Assembly: GCA_036583965.1 (NCBI GenBank)
Contig: JAZBQD010000019.1
Location: 17,313,585 to 17,377,584, forward strand
DNA: 64,000 nt
DNA from: Prunella strophiata
Taxonomy: Eukaryota; Chordata; Aves; Passeriformes; Prunellidae
Direction: 5' to 3'
Notes under the pieces: generated by a model
The model's database searches: none
The model's input: the letters and a program-made list of their open reading frames with translations, nothing else
What the model was told of the DNA's origin: nothing
Translations under genes and position numbers: made by a program
Shown: piece after piece, positions 50,201 through 62,235 of the stretch
How positions within the stretch are numbered: position 1 is the first letter of the stretch
How the letters are laid out: every line of letters starts with the position of its first letter

Positions 50201-52940
50201 ACAGATTGATTGTTTCCAAATGCAAGGGGCAAGAGGTTCAGCCTAGGTGGGACATGTGTAGGTGAGGAAATGCCTTGTCTTCTACAAGTTTTGAAGTAAG
50301 CAGCATGGCACTTTGGGAAAGCATCTGTTCTGGTGCCAGTATAGGCATGAACACTGGAAGCTTGTCCCTTTTCCTGCCAAAATCTATTGATTGTGATAGT
50401 CCTACCTGATTTCAGTGAAAATTTTGCCTCAGCAAATAGCTTGGCATTTGAGAATGTAAATAGTTTGTATTTCAACTCTACCTTTGTATATTCAGGGGGA
50501 GCTCTCTCGGGATGCAGTGGCAGTGGTTTATGGATGCAGAATTTGATGCTCCATTGCTGTTGCTGATATAGTGATGGTGATAATGGTTATCACTAACTTG
50601 TATCCCAGTGGTAGGTAAAGTGTTAGAATTTGGCTGTTCCTCAGAAATGTTTGCTCTGTCAAGTGCATCTTCCATTGATACCAAAGGTGATTTATGTGAC
50701 TGTTCCCATTCTGGCAGTGTGAGTGATGCACATATGGCTCTTTGGAGCCAGAGGATGAGAAGATCTCGTAATACACAGGTGTGCTGCAACACAGATTTTT
50801 GTAACTGTGATATCTTTATTTTGTTCTGAACAACACGTAAGCCATTACTTGTTTGCACAAAATTCAGCATTTTACTGGCCAATGAAGTGAGGAGCAGAAG
50901 GCCAGACTTGGGCCCCTGGGAGCATTGTATGCATCTTTATTGACTTGCAGTCTCTTAAGCCCCTGGACTGATCTCAGAGTCTTGTGACACTACAGGAGCA
51001 AGTGAAGGTGGGTTGTCAACACACTTGTCTTGTGGTGGGCAGCTCTGATGTGTTATGACTGAACCCAGGTAGCAGCTTTTCCCCAAGTTACTGTCATCAG
51101 ATTTCTGTCTTGGCCACCATGCTGTAGAGAACTGCAAGAACACATTTGTCTTTATATTTGGTTGGCTAAATGTTTTAAGGAAGAAACAGACACACAGATG
51201 TGGACAGCAGGATCACTGAAGACTTCCTTTAATAGCTAGTAAAGCTAACTCCCCTAAAATGCCTCAGTATCAGTCTGAAGAACTGCTCTGTCTATGAGCT
51301 TCAGAAGAAGGACACCTGGTTAAGCTATAGAAATGCATATACAGAGTTTATTACAATATGTTAATTACCACTGCCTTTAGTTTTCCATTATTAATAAAGT
51401 GATTTACTTCAAGATAATGAAATGTGCATTTTCATGTATCTTTGTCAGTCAGAAGCACAAGAAGATATTCCTGTTCTACTTCTGTCGTGTGGTATAAAAT
51501 AATGCAGCTCCATTGAATTCAGAGATGGATAGCTGGGGAGAAGGCAGCTTCCTTTTTTGTTAGAGAGCTTTAATACAACATGGTTTTATTTCTGCACATT
51601 AAAGGTAATAACACAGCAAGTGTATTTTGAAGTTAAGTCCTTCTAGGATCTCTATATGCTAAATATCTGTGAACAAACTTTATAGTTGCTCTATAGGCCC
51701 TCATGATATATCATTTTGAGCCGCCTTCTATCTATTACATTTTATCTGCCTGCAAAATCCATTTCTAATTCTGGCCATATCTCCTTTGCGATCACTTGCC
51801 AGAAATCTATTCCCAGGATTCTCCTTATTTTAGTGAAATATCTCTGCTTCAGCACCTTTCCCAAGGTGGCTGATCTAATCAGGGCACTATCAGTTATCAT
51901 TTCTCATTTCCTCTGCTAGCTCTGTCAAATGCAATGCACAGCCTAACAGAGTGACATTCAAATACTCTCAGTAACCAAGGCTATTTCCCTTTCTTCTACC
52001 CTGCAAAACTTGGTTTGTATTAGGCTTCTTAAGCATATGCCCTTTGCTCTCTGCATGTGACTTATAAAATGCACTCTGGGAAGACTTAATGTTAAGCAGA
52101 TGAAATAGCTGCCTCTTTATTCATCACAGTTAAGTTCCATTGATGGTGACCATCTGGATTTAAAATCCCATATCCACAACTTCGTCTTTTCAGGTATGGA
52201 GGAGCAATGCTTCATTCCTGCCAGCTGTGTAAGAGAGCCCTGCTTTGCCATCAGAGAAATGAAATTTTTTAGCTCCCTGTTGAGAAGAAATTTGTTACCT
52301 TCCTGCTGCTGCCAGCCTCTGTTTCTGTCTTTTTCTGTATACATATTTCTCTTTTAAGTAGGAGTGTGACTATATGCAAAGGTCAGCATACACCAAACAG
52401 GGTACTTGTGTTTCTCAAATAGAGTCACCTGTGTATTGGATTCTCTGCTAAGGTTAAATGTGGTTTCTATAGACACAGGTCCAGCAGTAGCAGCTGGTTT
52501 TGGCCTCTATTTTTTTTTTTACGTTGGGTGACAAACCTCTTAGTGTTATCTTAGATTGCTATCACAGACTAAGGCTTGTTTTAATTAGTGTGTGGCTGAC
52601 TATTCCATCCACTCTGGAAGATGGAGTTATCCATGTGCATCCTCACAGCCCTTCCTTCTTTGCACCATTTAACATTGCTGTCACAAGCCCTGCTTTGCTG
52701 CAGACTCATTTCCCCAATGGTTTTTGTGAGGGCCAAAGCCTAAATCCTGCTTTTCAGGAGAGCAGGGAGCAGACATTCACCAGACTGGCTGGGAGTGGGA
52801 AGAGAACTCTCCATGCACGTGTCCTGTCTGCAAAACACCATGCAGTGCAACACTTACGTGATGCTGGGAGCTTACCATGAGCTCAGCTCTTGATTTCTTT
52901 TGAAATTCATAGAACCAGTTTTTTGGATCTTTTTCCCTGC

Positions 52941-52966
52941 ACTTCAAGACAAACTTGTCTTGAAGT
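52941..52966. repeat. Perfect 12-bp inverted repeat with 2-bp loop
   Basis: The left arm ACTTCAAGACAA (52941-52952) and right arm TTGTCTTGAAGT (52955-52966) are exact reverse complements separated by AC. It could fold as a cruciform or RNA hairpin. No retrotransposon or gene boundary is visible at either end. Confidence 0.95.
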
Positions 52967-54877
52967 CTGTATCAGACCAACACATGTATTTCCCCTGTAG
53001 CCTGTTGCAAGCTACAGAATTAAATTTATTAGTTTCAGATAGGGAGAGGAAAAATTAGGAAAATGGGTTTTAAGCTGACAGAAAGAAACAGTGTGATTTG
53101 TTATTTATGGCCCAAGATACAACACCAACCAGGTGCTCTGTGTTCCAGCTCTTTGGCACATCTTTGGTGAGCCTTATCCCAGATTATTGAGCTGCTGGGG
53201 CAGGGTATTTGCAGTCCCTCACAGCTGTTCCTTGGACACTGTCCCTCTGGTTGGCTGTGGAGCTGCAGACTGGGGAGCATCTGCCCCAGCAGGGGATGGC
53301 AGAGTGAGAATCTGGGTGTCCTTGAATGGTAATATCCAGTGTGGCTGAATAACCAGGATGGTGTTTAATGGCTTAAAAAACTGCTCATAGCAGCATTTGT
53401 TCTAGCTATTTCTTCACTGTAGGAAGGTAGAGAAATCTGTGTTAAAATAATAATTAAATGCTGACAGTACTAAATTTCTACCCAGCGTGAGTTGGCAGCA
53501 GATGCAAACCAAAACATTAGGTCATTAAAGAGAAAAGAAAAACCTGATTAAATACCTCTGAATGTTTTTCTGATTAGGTATTCTTAAACAGAACATGTGG
53601 CTGTAAGAGAAGGGTGTACTTGACAGCAGCAATTGCTTTTGAGGGGAAAAGTAAAATACTCAAGTTTTAATGTGTATATATGTGTATTTCAAAGGGTTTC
53701 TTGCTGATCTTAGCTATGAGCCACCACAAAATCTTCCTGCCAGTAAATAGTGAAATCGCTTCAATGTTATGTTTCTGGAAAGAGCAGTTAACAGTGACTA
53801 ATGTGCTCAGGGTTTTGTTTTGGTCTCTTTTTCCTCTTCTCTGGCTAGACAGAGTTGATTTTGCACTTGAGAGTCCAACAGCCATGGTGGACCTTGCTGT
53901 AGCATTGGCAGTATTGAAGCACTGTGAGGCTGGGGGCTGGCTGCAGTGTGCACCCTGCAGACACAGGGAGAAGGGTTTCTTCCCCAAGGAGCTTGCTGCC
54001 ATGGGGGGGTGGCATGTGAAATCAGGTGAGGATTCACAGGTGAGAAAGAGTGATATTGGGTACAGAAACCCCCCTTTACTTCATGGCCACCTCATGGCCA
54101 AAGGTCCACTGCTCTTACAGGTGAGCTGAAGGCTTTTTTTGTCAAAAAACCACTTTTATTTAAAACACTGTTAGCTGAGGAGACTTCAGAGTAAAACTTG
54201 TCAAAAGGTGCATTTATAGGCTGCCACTTTTTTCCTCCTGTTTCTTCCTTTGATGCTCTCTATTACATATTAGCTCCCATGTACTCTGCAGAGATGTTTT
54301 AGGGGCTGATGGCTACAGCACATGTCTGGTGCTCCTGTCAGGTTCTCTTTAAGGAACGTTGATGGAGATAGCAAGGAGGGGAGTAATCAGAGTTGCTGGG
54401 GAGCTTTGGTCACTGTAGCAGAGTTGTGGCTGCTGGCTTTGTGGAAAGCCCTGGAGCTTGAGAGGAGTGTGTGGGATGCTGGACATCCCCTCTCCAAGTA
54501 CCAGGAGCAGCTCTGAAAGCTGTATGACCTCTGTGGCCAAAACACACTTCCCAAGCATTTACTACATGAGTGTGAAGGATGTTCTGGCTCTTGTGGCTCC
54601 TGTTCCCAAAGAGCAACTCTTTGTCTGATTAAGGTGCCAGCCCTGTGGGACACCACAGGATCGTCCTTCCCTCTCCCTGCCTTCTGGCCTTTCTTTGCAT
54701 ACTTATATTTGAGAAACTGAGGAACATGGGGTAAGAGAGAGGATTCACAGATTATTTCAAACTCTTCTGTTGTTCAAAAATTTAGCATAGGGTAATGCAA
54801 CTTTTTCCTGTATTATTATACTCTTGCCTGCACCCAGAATATGCATATGAGCAATGGTCTCACAAACATTATTTCTG

Positions 54878-54894
54878 CTACCTCCAGGAGGTAG
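54878..54894. repeat. 8-bp inverted repeat CTACCTCC-A-GGAGGTAG
   Basis: Two perfect 8-bp arms are separated by a single A. A short palindromic site, possibly a dimeric transcription-factor site, but such sites also occur by chance. Confidence 0.8.
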
Positions 54895-57604
54895 GGCAAA
54901 GGTTCCTCTGAAGGAGTTTGAAGAAGGCACAGCATATTGTGCTTAAAATTTGGCTCAGCACTTCTACTGGACTCTTTTAAGATCAACTGGCATGTTCATT
55001 TTTCCCTTGGGAGCTGTATAAGTTACACAATTTTTTTTTCTTCACAATGCATTCCAGAAAGCAATTTCTCAGGAAGAGCAGTTCTAGTTTAATCTCCAGA
55101 TTATCTGTGGTTTATTTTTTACTCCTAGATAAAGGGGCTCAATAATCTAACTGTAATTAAGGCAGAGCTGGGGTCTCTGTATGGGCATATGTGTGTCCAG
55201 ATTTGAGAACTACCACTTTTAGTTGCAGTGTTGCAGCTGTATGGCCTCAGCACATCAGTTATTTGGAGGTGAGCACAGGTGCTCCTGTAAACCTGGCCTC
55301 TGCTCAGGGGTCAGGTCCTGAGCCCTCTGGAAATACCCTGGATTTGGAAAGCAGAGCAAAGGGCATATTTCTGTAAATGTTAGAGCAGTGATTTTTTGCA
55401 GTTAAATGCAGTGACCAAGGACAATGGAAGATTTTGGCCATATTTCTCTCCTGTGTGATAATATGCCAAGCAAAGAACAGATGGGGTCAGGGGACTGCCT
55501 GGGGTTGTCTGGGTCTTGGGCTGCCTCCATCCCAGCCCTGGTGGGAGCAGAGTGATCTGCTCTCATGTCTGCTGCCTTTGCTGCCCTGAAGTTCCTGCCT
55601 CAGTCACAATCCTGCAGAGTGGCACATGCCAGGGTGTCCATCTGCAATGTGCTGGGGGGGAATTAAACTCCCCCTGCATGAGGACTCTTCCTCAGGAGAA
55701 TCAGCCACCAATAGACCTCAGTGACAGAAGGTGGCTCTGAGAGCTTGGCCCTTCTGTCTCCAAGTTCATGGGTCTTTGTAGTACTAGCACTGGGTTGAGA
55801 CAAACTATTTCTCTACTGACATTAATGTACTTGACCCTATAGAGTGCAAGGTAGCCAAGCAGTTACAGGCCATTAATCTCCAATTGCTCTTGTCAGGTAT
55901 TGCATTCATTAATCTGGGGCCAAACAGTGGTTTAGTTGTTGGCATGGACCATGATAAGATATTTTATCTCCTGGTTAGTGCCGAGTTAGTATCTAGTTAG
56001 CAGCTTTTGCAATCCTGTATACAGATGCCCTCAAATTTCACCAGTCACTGCACCAAAGCTAAAGCTCAGCATTGATTCTTCTACTAAATGTGCCTTCAGA
56101 ACCAGCTCCTTTTCCTGTGCTTGGATGGCTGGCTCAGGGAAAGCTGGCTGATGCCCAGGTACCTGTGGACAGAGGCTGCCTGCCTTTCGTTCTACGTGGT
56201 GCATCACTTAGTCCGAGACACCCAAGAGGCAGCTCCCAGATGTGCTTTTTTTTTACCCTGTGACCTCTTTAGGCACAGCTGGAAGGCAGGTGGGCTGTGT
56301 TGTTTCTGTACACATTCACACACTGATTTTATTGCTTCACTTAGCAGAGGAGGAGCACTCCAGGCATCCTGCAGCAGAAATTCCCCTTATTCTTGGACAC
56401 TGCCCAAGGGTTACTCGTCAGAACAATAATTGCTAAAAAATAAGGATGCTGAGCAGCAAGACTTGTGAAGTGCTTTGATAAGCCAGGCTGTGATGATTGT
56501 GTATAGAGGGGTGTCCTTTTGTTGCTTGAATGGCTATAAAAGGCTTCAACAGCCTTTCTCTGGCAAACTGCTGCTGCGCGTAGTCGGGAGTTCGTCTGAA
56601 CAAGTTTTGGAAGCTCAGTGCCACCATACACATACTGATCTGTGCTGCTACTGAGGTGAAAACTGTTTATGTTTTAATGTATTAAGTTCTGCCTGCACCC
56701 TTCTGTATAGAAGTCTTGTTTTGAAAGTATAAGAAAAACAAGAAGGAAGAATGTGGAGATGTTTTAACATAGCAAAAAGCATTTTCTTCCTACACAGTGC
56801 CATTTCGGAGAGGGAACAGCTTCTCCTGCAGTTCTGTTTTGGTCTAGGTCTCTCTCTTCAGAAATTTAAACATATGCTTATATCAGTTCCTCAGCTGGTG
56901 TGTATCTGTTGACATAGTGTATATACTGACATAAAGCGTGGTCTGCATTTACACCTGATGTGTTTGCCATGCATCCTCAAACTTAGCAGAGTCCTCAGGT
57001 TTTAAACATAGTCCTTTAACAAAGCTGTAGCATGAGGGCTTTGGGGCTTTTTGTTTTTGTGAGAAGAACATTGATGTTATTCTCAATAGTAAAGGAAAAG
57101 GATTGGGAAGTTGCTTTTTATCTTGATATCTGAAGGATTGTTTTGGGTTTCACAAAGCAATTGCCCTTATGCAGGAGATGGGGATAAATACCATAATGCT
57201 CCAGGCTGGACAGGCTGTGACACAGCAGGAGCAAAATCCAGATGTGCTGGGTGTTTGTGAAGGGTTGTCACTGCAAGGCTTGTCCTTCCCCTGGGAAGCT
57301 GCTTGCAGCTGGATGCAGGTCCATGCTGGTGGGGCATATAACATGCTCTGGTTCTGCAGCTAGTGCTCCTTCAGGTCTGGGTCAGAGCAGGGATTTCCAG
57401 AAGTCCATGAGTAAAGCTGGAGCACAAACCCACTGAAAATCCATGTGTGTCCAGGTAAGTGGCTGTGATTGCTCTACTCAGAAGAAATGGAAAGGATCAC
57501 ATTTTTGAGCTGTTGGGACTGCTGTGCCTGGCCATGGGAGGTTTTGCTTTCAGGCTTTATTTGTCTCTGGATATTTTTCTAGCTGAAGTAGCATTTGAGG
57601 AGAT

Positions 57605-57705
57605 AGGGTAGCAAGTTTAACCTCTGTTCAGGCCATCTGTAAAGAAGATGGTAATTATCAGAGACTGGGCTATCTAATGAAGGATGTCCATGACTTTTGA
57701 AGATA
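57605..57705 (-). repeat. Possible MIR-like relic, minus orientation
   Basis: TTTAACCTCTGTTCAGGC, then CATCTGTAAAGAAGATGG, then TAATTATC resembles the reverse-oriented MIR tail (TTAACCTCTCTGTGCC, CATCTGTAAAATGGGGAT, AATAAT). The later TTTTGAAGATACTGAGATCA could be part of the same element. The match is weak. Confidence 0.35.
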
Positions 57706-58783
57706 CTGAGATCATCTCTGGTAGGTTGGTCTCATCAGTTCTGTTAGATGATCTGTAAAAGATGTTGTCAGGCCACGGGAATGTAGTTCTCTGTTTTTGT
57801 TCTCTTGATTGCTCCTGTTGCCCTGGTTTTGTTTCTTGTTTTCTTCCCAAATCTAAGCATTTTAATGTTTTCATCCTATGTCCCACACATGCGTTCTTTT
57901 GCTAATGAAAGAAAGGAAATGATCATTCTCAGATTTCAGTCTTTAAAAAACAAGAGCATCAATTTGATTCTCTTTTATTTTTGATGAGGTTACAAGGGAT
58001 AAAGTTGATCTTGTCTGAAGATAAATGATACTATTATACTTAAAGTTTACTAAGTGCAAAGTGATTTGGAAATAAGCTTGGCTTTTTTTCCTATAATATT
58101 TAAAGGCATCAAATAAGCTGAAGTGATTCTGGATGTGGTGTTTGGGACTCCTTTTTTCCCTTCAGTTCTTCAAGTTTGCGCTACAGAAGAGCAGGTTTTT
58201 GAAACTGTTTAATGGAAATAAGTAATGCCTAAACTGTGTTGTTTGGGTGTTAGACTTCAAGCTAGTTCAGCTGTTAGTAGGACCATTCTTAATAAGTCCT
58301 TTAGGCTGATGTAGGTGACGTCCTGCCATAAATAACCTGAAGTTTCTATTATATGTAGTTTGATTTCGTTACAAAATTTCCACTCATTCATCTGCTCTGT
58401 TATGATTCCTTTGTGTATTGTGAAAGCAACATCCATCACAGAGTTTTTGTGGGCCTGTGTTACCAACTTGCTCCTCAAGACCTGCCCTCATGCCACAATT
58501 GTTCCCAGTGACAGGATAAGGCAGTCACAAAGTATTCCCAGTCCCATGGATGCATCCTCTGCTTCTCCAGCTTGGAGATTGGAGTCAAACAAAGTGATTT
58601 TGCCTGCCTGGATCCATAAGAGTCAATGCATTTTGGCTGCAGCACTGAGGACTCTGTAATTGGCAGTTGTGGTGATGAGACTAAGACTTCAGGTGTTCTG
58701 CCAAATCTGACAGGGAATTGCCTGCTTGCTTTTTGTTTGGCAATTCATTGTAAAACCACAGCTACAAGAGGATGTTCCTTTTA

Positions 58784-58800
58784 TTTTTTTTTTTTTTTTT
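58784..58800. repeat. T17 homopolymer tract
   Basis: Seventeen T residues, interrupted by one C at 58801 before a further run of seven T. A pyrimidine tract followed by GCCTCTTCTAG could serve as a splice acceptor, but no exon was recognised after it. Confidence 0.85.
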
Positions 58801-61800
58801 CTTTTTTTGCCTCTTCTAGGGAACCTAGGGAGAACTTGTTAGTGTGCTCCTGTCTGTGGCTCATATCTGTCATCATGCTGTACACAGACATCCTCTCTTC
58901 TACCAAAATATGGAAGATATTCCAGTTAGTTGTGTGGGAACTGGGGAGGGGGCAGTATTTTTTCCTAGAGTCTTCTTGTTACTCTCTCATATAAGTTGTT
59001 AATTGTTTTATGTTCACTGTTCATGCTTGAAGATTTTTAAGAGGAGCATTGATACTTTGAACCTTTAAAGAACAGAATTAGGCAAGGTGGAAATGGCTTT
59101 GATTGCTGATTTGGTCTGTGATGCTGTGCTCTTTTCACTGCACCACAGATGAAAGCCTATGTTTATTCCTAAAAAAAAAAAGAAAATCTGATGCTCACCT
59201 GAGTTCAGTTATTTACTTGGAGGAAAAAAGTTTCCTTAGACATGAGAAGGCTATTTAAAAATCTGTGTTGGACATTTTAATTGCAGCGAGTGATGAATCC
59301 TTTGAAGTTTTATTACCTATTATATACTTGATTCAAAAGTTACCTTTTGCAATAGCTTAAGGTTTTTTATTTGCCTGAGATTATTAACATTTCTGTTTCA
59401 AGCTTTCAAAGAGAAACTTTCTGAGCATGATTATGAACATTAGGTTAATGCATAATCCCCACTCAAAGGTTCTCCTAGATTTTCATGTGCTTGTTTAGAG
59501 GCCATTCAAAGGTGCTTAGCTTTAATTGCCATTATGTGAGCACACAGAAATAAGGACCCAAGAGTCTTATCAATTATTCTGTTCACAAATTCGTTTTTAG
59601 ATTGTCTCAGAGCTGTTCTAAGTTAAATTTGCATTGAAGTTACTGGGACTTTTAAAGGTATTTATCCTATTGGGCTGAAGATTCTATTGTCTCCTTATTT
59701 AAATGCTCAGTGATTATACCTTTCTTGGTCTTCATGTAATTGCTGAGGATTTATTTTTTGTGACATTGTTTTTGGAGGTATTTTACCTACATGCAAACTT
59801 TTAGCTGCTGACATAGAAATAATACAAGCCTGTTTAGAAATGGCACAAGTGTTTGAGTTTTTGTGGCTTTCAATGAGCTACAAGATCTTAAATACTTGAG
59901 TCAGAAAGGGAAAAGGAGCCTTGTCTTTTAATAACCTTCTCAAATATTATTTGGAGGACTATAAATGGGAAATGAAGCTGAAAGGTAGCTGGACCTACAT
60001 CTTCCACCATCCAGGAGAAGCCTTTTCTGTAGTAACATCTCCTACTTTAGTGTCTTATCTAAAGATCTGTGAAGTTCACAGGGGAATTCAGAGTGAGTTA
60101 TTGTCAAGTAAAAAACTGGAAATGCATTTCTAGAATGCAGGAAAGGACTGGTGTGTGGGGAAGTCTCTTTGGGGCAGCCTGCCTTATACCAGAAGGTCAC
60201 AATAAGGCTGAGGGTAAAAAAAAAAAAATAAAAAAAAAATCAATCATTCATTACACTCCAAAACAGAGTAGAAAAAAATATTTTTATGTGTTTATACTGT
60301 AAAATCCAGAATAGGCTTGTAGAAATCATACAGAAGTACCCTGTACTTCATGCAGTGTGCTACCCAAATTATGAACAGCTTTTTAGCACTGCAGATACTA
60401 ACACCAGTAGCAGTAAAACACAACAAACAGGCTGAATTCCATCACATCAGAATATTTCAAGCCATCCCTGACTTGTCCCACCTAGGTGCATCACTGAGCA
60501 TGGGGCACTCCAGAAGTTGGGCTCTGTGGGTTTGTGGTCTCTGAGCTATCCATCTTCTCACCTGTATATTGCAACCAAAACATGGGCTGGTGAGAAGTAC
60601 AGAAATGCTGTTTTGAGCCCTGTCTCAGCCAGATGTTAGGAGCAGAAGAAATGTCCCAGTTAATTGGAATTAGTTGAGCTCAACACCCTGCTGTGAGGCA
60701 GGCAGTGGGAGATGCCACCCAGCAGCCTCCATCCCTGTCCCACTGGTGGTCCCAGCCTGGGTGGTGGGTGTTTGTGTCCCCCCAGCACCTCGCAGCAGTG
60801 CTGTCCCTGCTGCTGCCTGGGGGGAGCTTGCACTGCAAGTGATGCTGATCTTGGAGAAATAAATAATGCATGTGTGAAGGGGTATCTCCATCAGCTTCCT
60901 TCACTGGCCTTGCAGGTCTTAAAGCTACCATGCTGTGCCCAGCTCTTTATTTGTACCTGCCCAAAACCTTGTGTGTCACTGTATCCTCAGCACGGCATTC
61001 ACCCAATGATTCCCATTCAGCTCATCAGTTAGTTTCCATTTTGCCATTTCATGTTTTTTAAAAGAATATTTTAAAACTCAGAGCTTACTAAAAACATTTT
61101 ATGTTTTGTCTTTTTAACATTAATATTTTTTGTTTAGTTAAAATTCTCCTTTCTGACCACACACCCTATGTGTGTTTGGTGAAAGTTGATCAGTTTTACA
61201 GTAAAAAATTTCTCTTAGAATAAAGCTTCTCATTTGCAAAAAATACTGAGGTTATGATTTTTTGGATCTCAAGCCCAGTACACATTTCCAGGTTATCATG
61301 AAAAGCAGTCTCCCCCAAATTTTCTCCAGGAAAAGCAAATGCAGTTTGTCATGAATGCCAGCTAATTTATTCCTTGTTCCATAAATGTTATCCCCTACCA
61401 GTCCAAAGGCTGTCATTACGCTGCTGTCATTAACCATCTGTTTAGCATGTAAAACTCCTCGGGGCAGGGATCACATCTTTGCTTTGTACTGGGTAAAGCT
61501 GAGCCTGTGGCTAACACTTGAGAAACAATTAATGATAATGCAGCTCAGTAGGGTACTGGGATACCAAGCTAATAAGAGTGGTATAAATGCTTGGCTGGAT
61601 GGGATTAGAGGGAACTTCTGTGTCCCAGTGGTGTTTCTCCAGCAGGTGAAGGGAAATAATCTGAAAACATCATATGACAAGGAGCACTGAAAAAATAAAC
61701 AGCATTTCTGAAGGATGTAAAAGAGAAAAGAATGCAAGAGAATCACAGTTTGGGTGTGTGTTATGCTTTATAATTATTGTTTTAATGAGATTTCTACTAA

Positions 61801-62050
61801 ATAAATATATTATTCTCTACCATAAAATAAGGGACCACTTCAGAACATTGGTATCATTAGTGCCTGCGTTGTCCTTTGCATGGTCTTCTGCATGCATTGT
61901 AAGTCGATGCTTTATTGTATTTCCCTTTGTATCTTAATGAACCCTGTGTGTCGGGGAGAGAGAGAGAGAAGCTCAGTAGATTTTCATCTTATGTTAATCC
62001 ATCAAAATCAAGTTAGTTGCAAGAGCTGGAGGAGGCGCGTGTGTGCGCAG

Positions 62051-62056
62051 ACGTCA
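62051..62056. promoter_or_regulatory. CRE core ACGTCA
   Basis: The sequence CAGACGTCAGC contains the ACGTCA core and the GACGTC palindrome. It differs by one base from the full TGACGTCA site bound by CREB/ATF factors. The location in a CpG-rich segment 22 bp before the X-box supports a promoter role. Confidence 0.55.
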
Positions 62057-62078
62057 GCGCCCAGCCAAAAGCTTGCCG

Positions 62079-62091
62079 GTTGCCCAGCAAC
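62079..62091. promoter_or_regulatory. RFX X-box (GTTGCC-C-AGCAAC)
   Basis: The 13-bp site fits the X-box consensus GTNRCC-N(0-3)-RGYAAC at every position, with a one-base spacer. RFX factors bind such sites in the promoters of ciliary and some neuronal genes, usually close to the transcription start. Its position inside a small CpG-rich segment with a CRE core makes it more convincing than an isolated motif. Confidence 0.8.
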
Positions 62092-62235
62092 CTTCTCGGA
62101 GGAAGATGGATGTCCTGCCACCCGCTCCGCTTTTAGCCGAGCCGCAGTGGATTCACCGCGCCGCAGCCGCCGCACACGCAGGGGATGGGCACGGCTCAGC
62201 TCTGGGGGGTGTCGCCTCTCTCGATGGCTGGCTCT

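Larger units (their letters stand above)
50201..62029. other. Intron-like DNA, no gene recognised
   Basis: A+T-rich sequence with scattered short ORFs and no supported exon. It includes a perfect 12-bp inverted repeat at 52.94 kb, an inverted repeat at 54.88 kb, a possible MIR-like relic at 57.6 kb, a T17 tract at 58784-58800, interrupted A-tracts near 60217-60239 and a GAGAGA run near 61.96 kb. A stretch at about 59.27-59.75 kb is free of visible repeats and A+T-rich with many TAAT motifs. It has the look of a conserved non-coding element, but this cannot be shown from one genome. Confidence 0.5.
62030..62235 (+). promoter_or_regulatory. Small CpG-rich promoter-like segment with CRE core and X-box
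   Basis: A short segment of about 200 bp holds roughly 20 CpG dinucleotides in otherwise CpG-poor DNA. It has an ACGTCA CRE core at 62051-62056 (within GACGTC at 62050-62055) and, 22 bp downstream, an exact RFX X-box. The first ATG after the X-box is at 62106, and a stronger start context is at 62185 (GGGG-ATG-G). The frame from 62185 is open for 46 codons to a possible donor CAG/GTGCTG after 62322. This looks like a second promoter, for an alternative first exon or a separate gene. The product is not recognised, and the plus-strand direction is inferred from that ORF and donor. Confidence 0.6.

Noticed and set aside
49915..50475. 186-codon minus-strand ORF as a host gene
   Set aside because: Its second half is the decayed CR1 ORF2 in a wrong or shifted frame, and the first half is unrelated flanking sequence.
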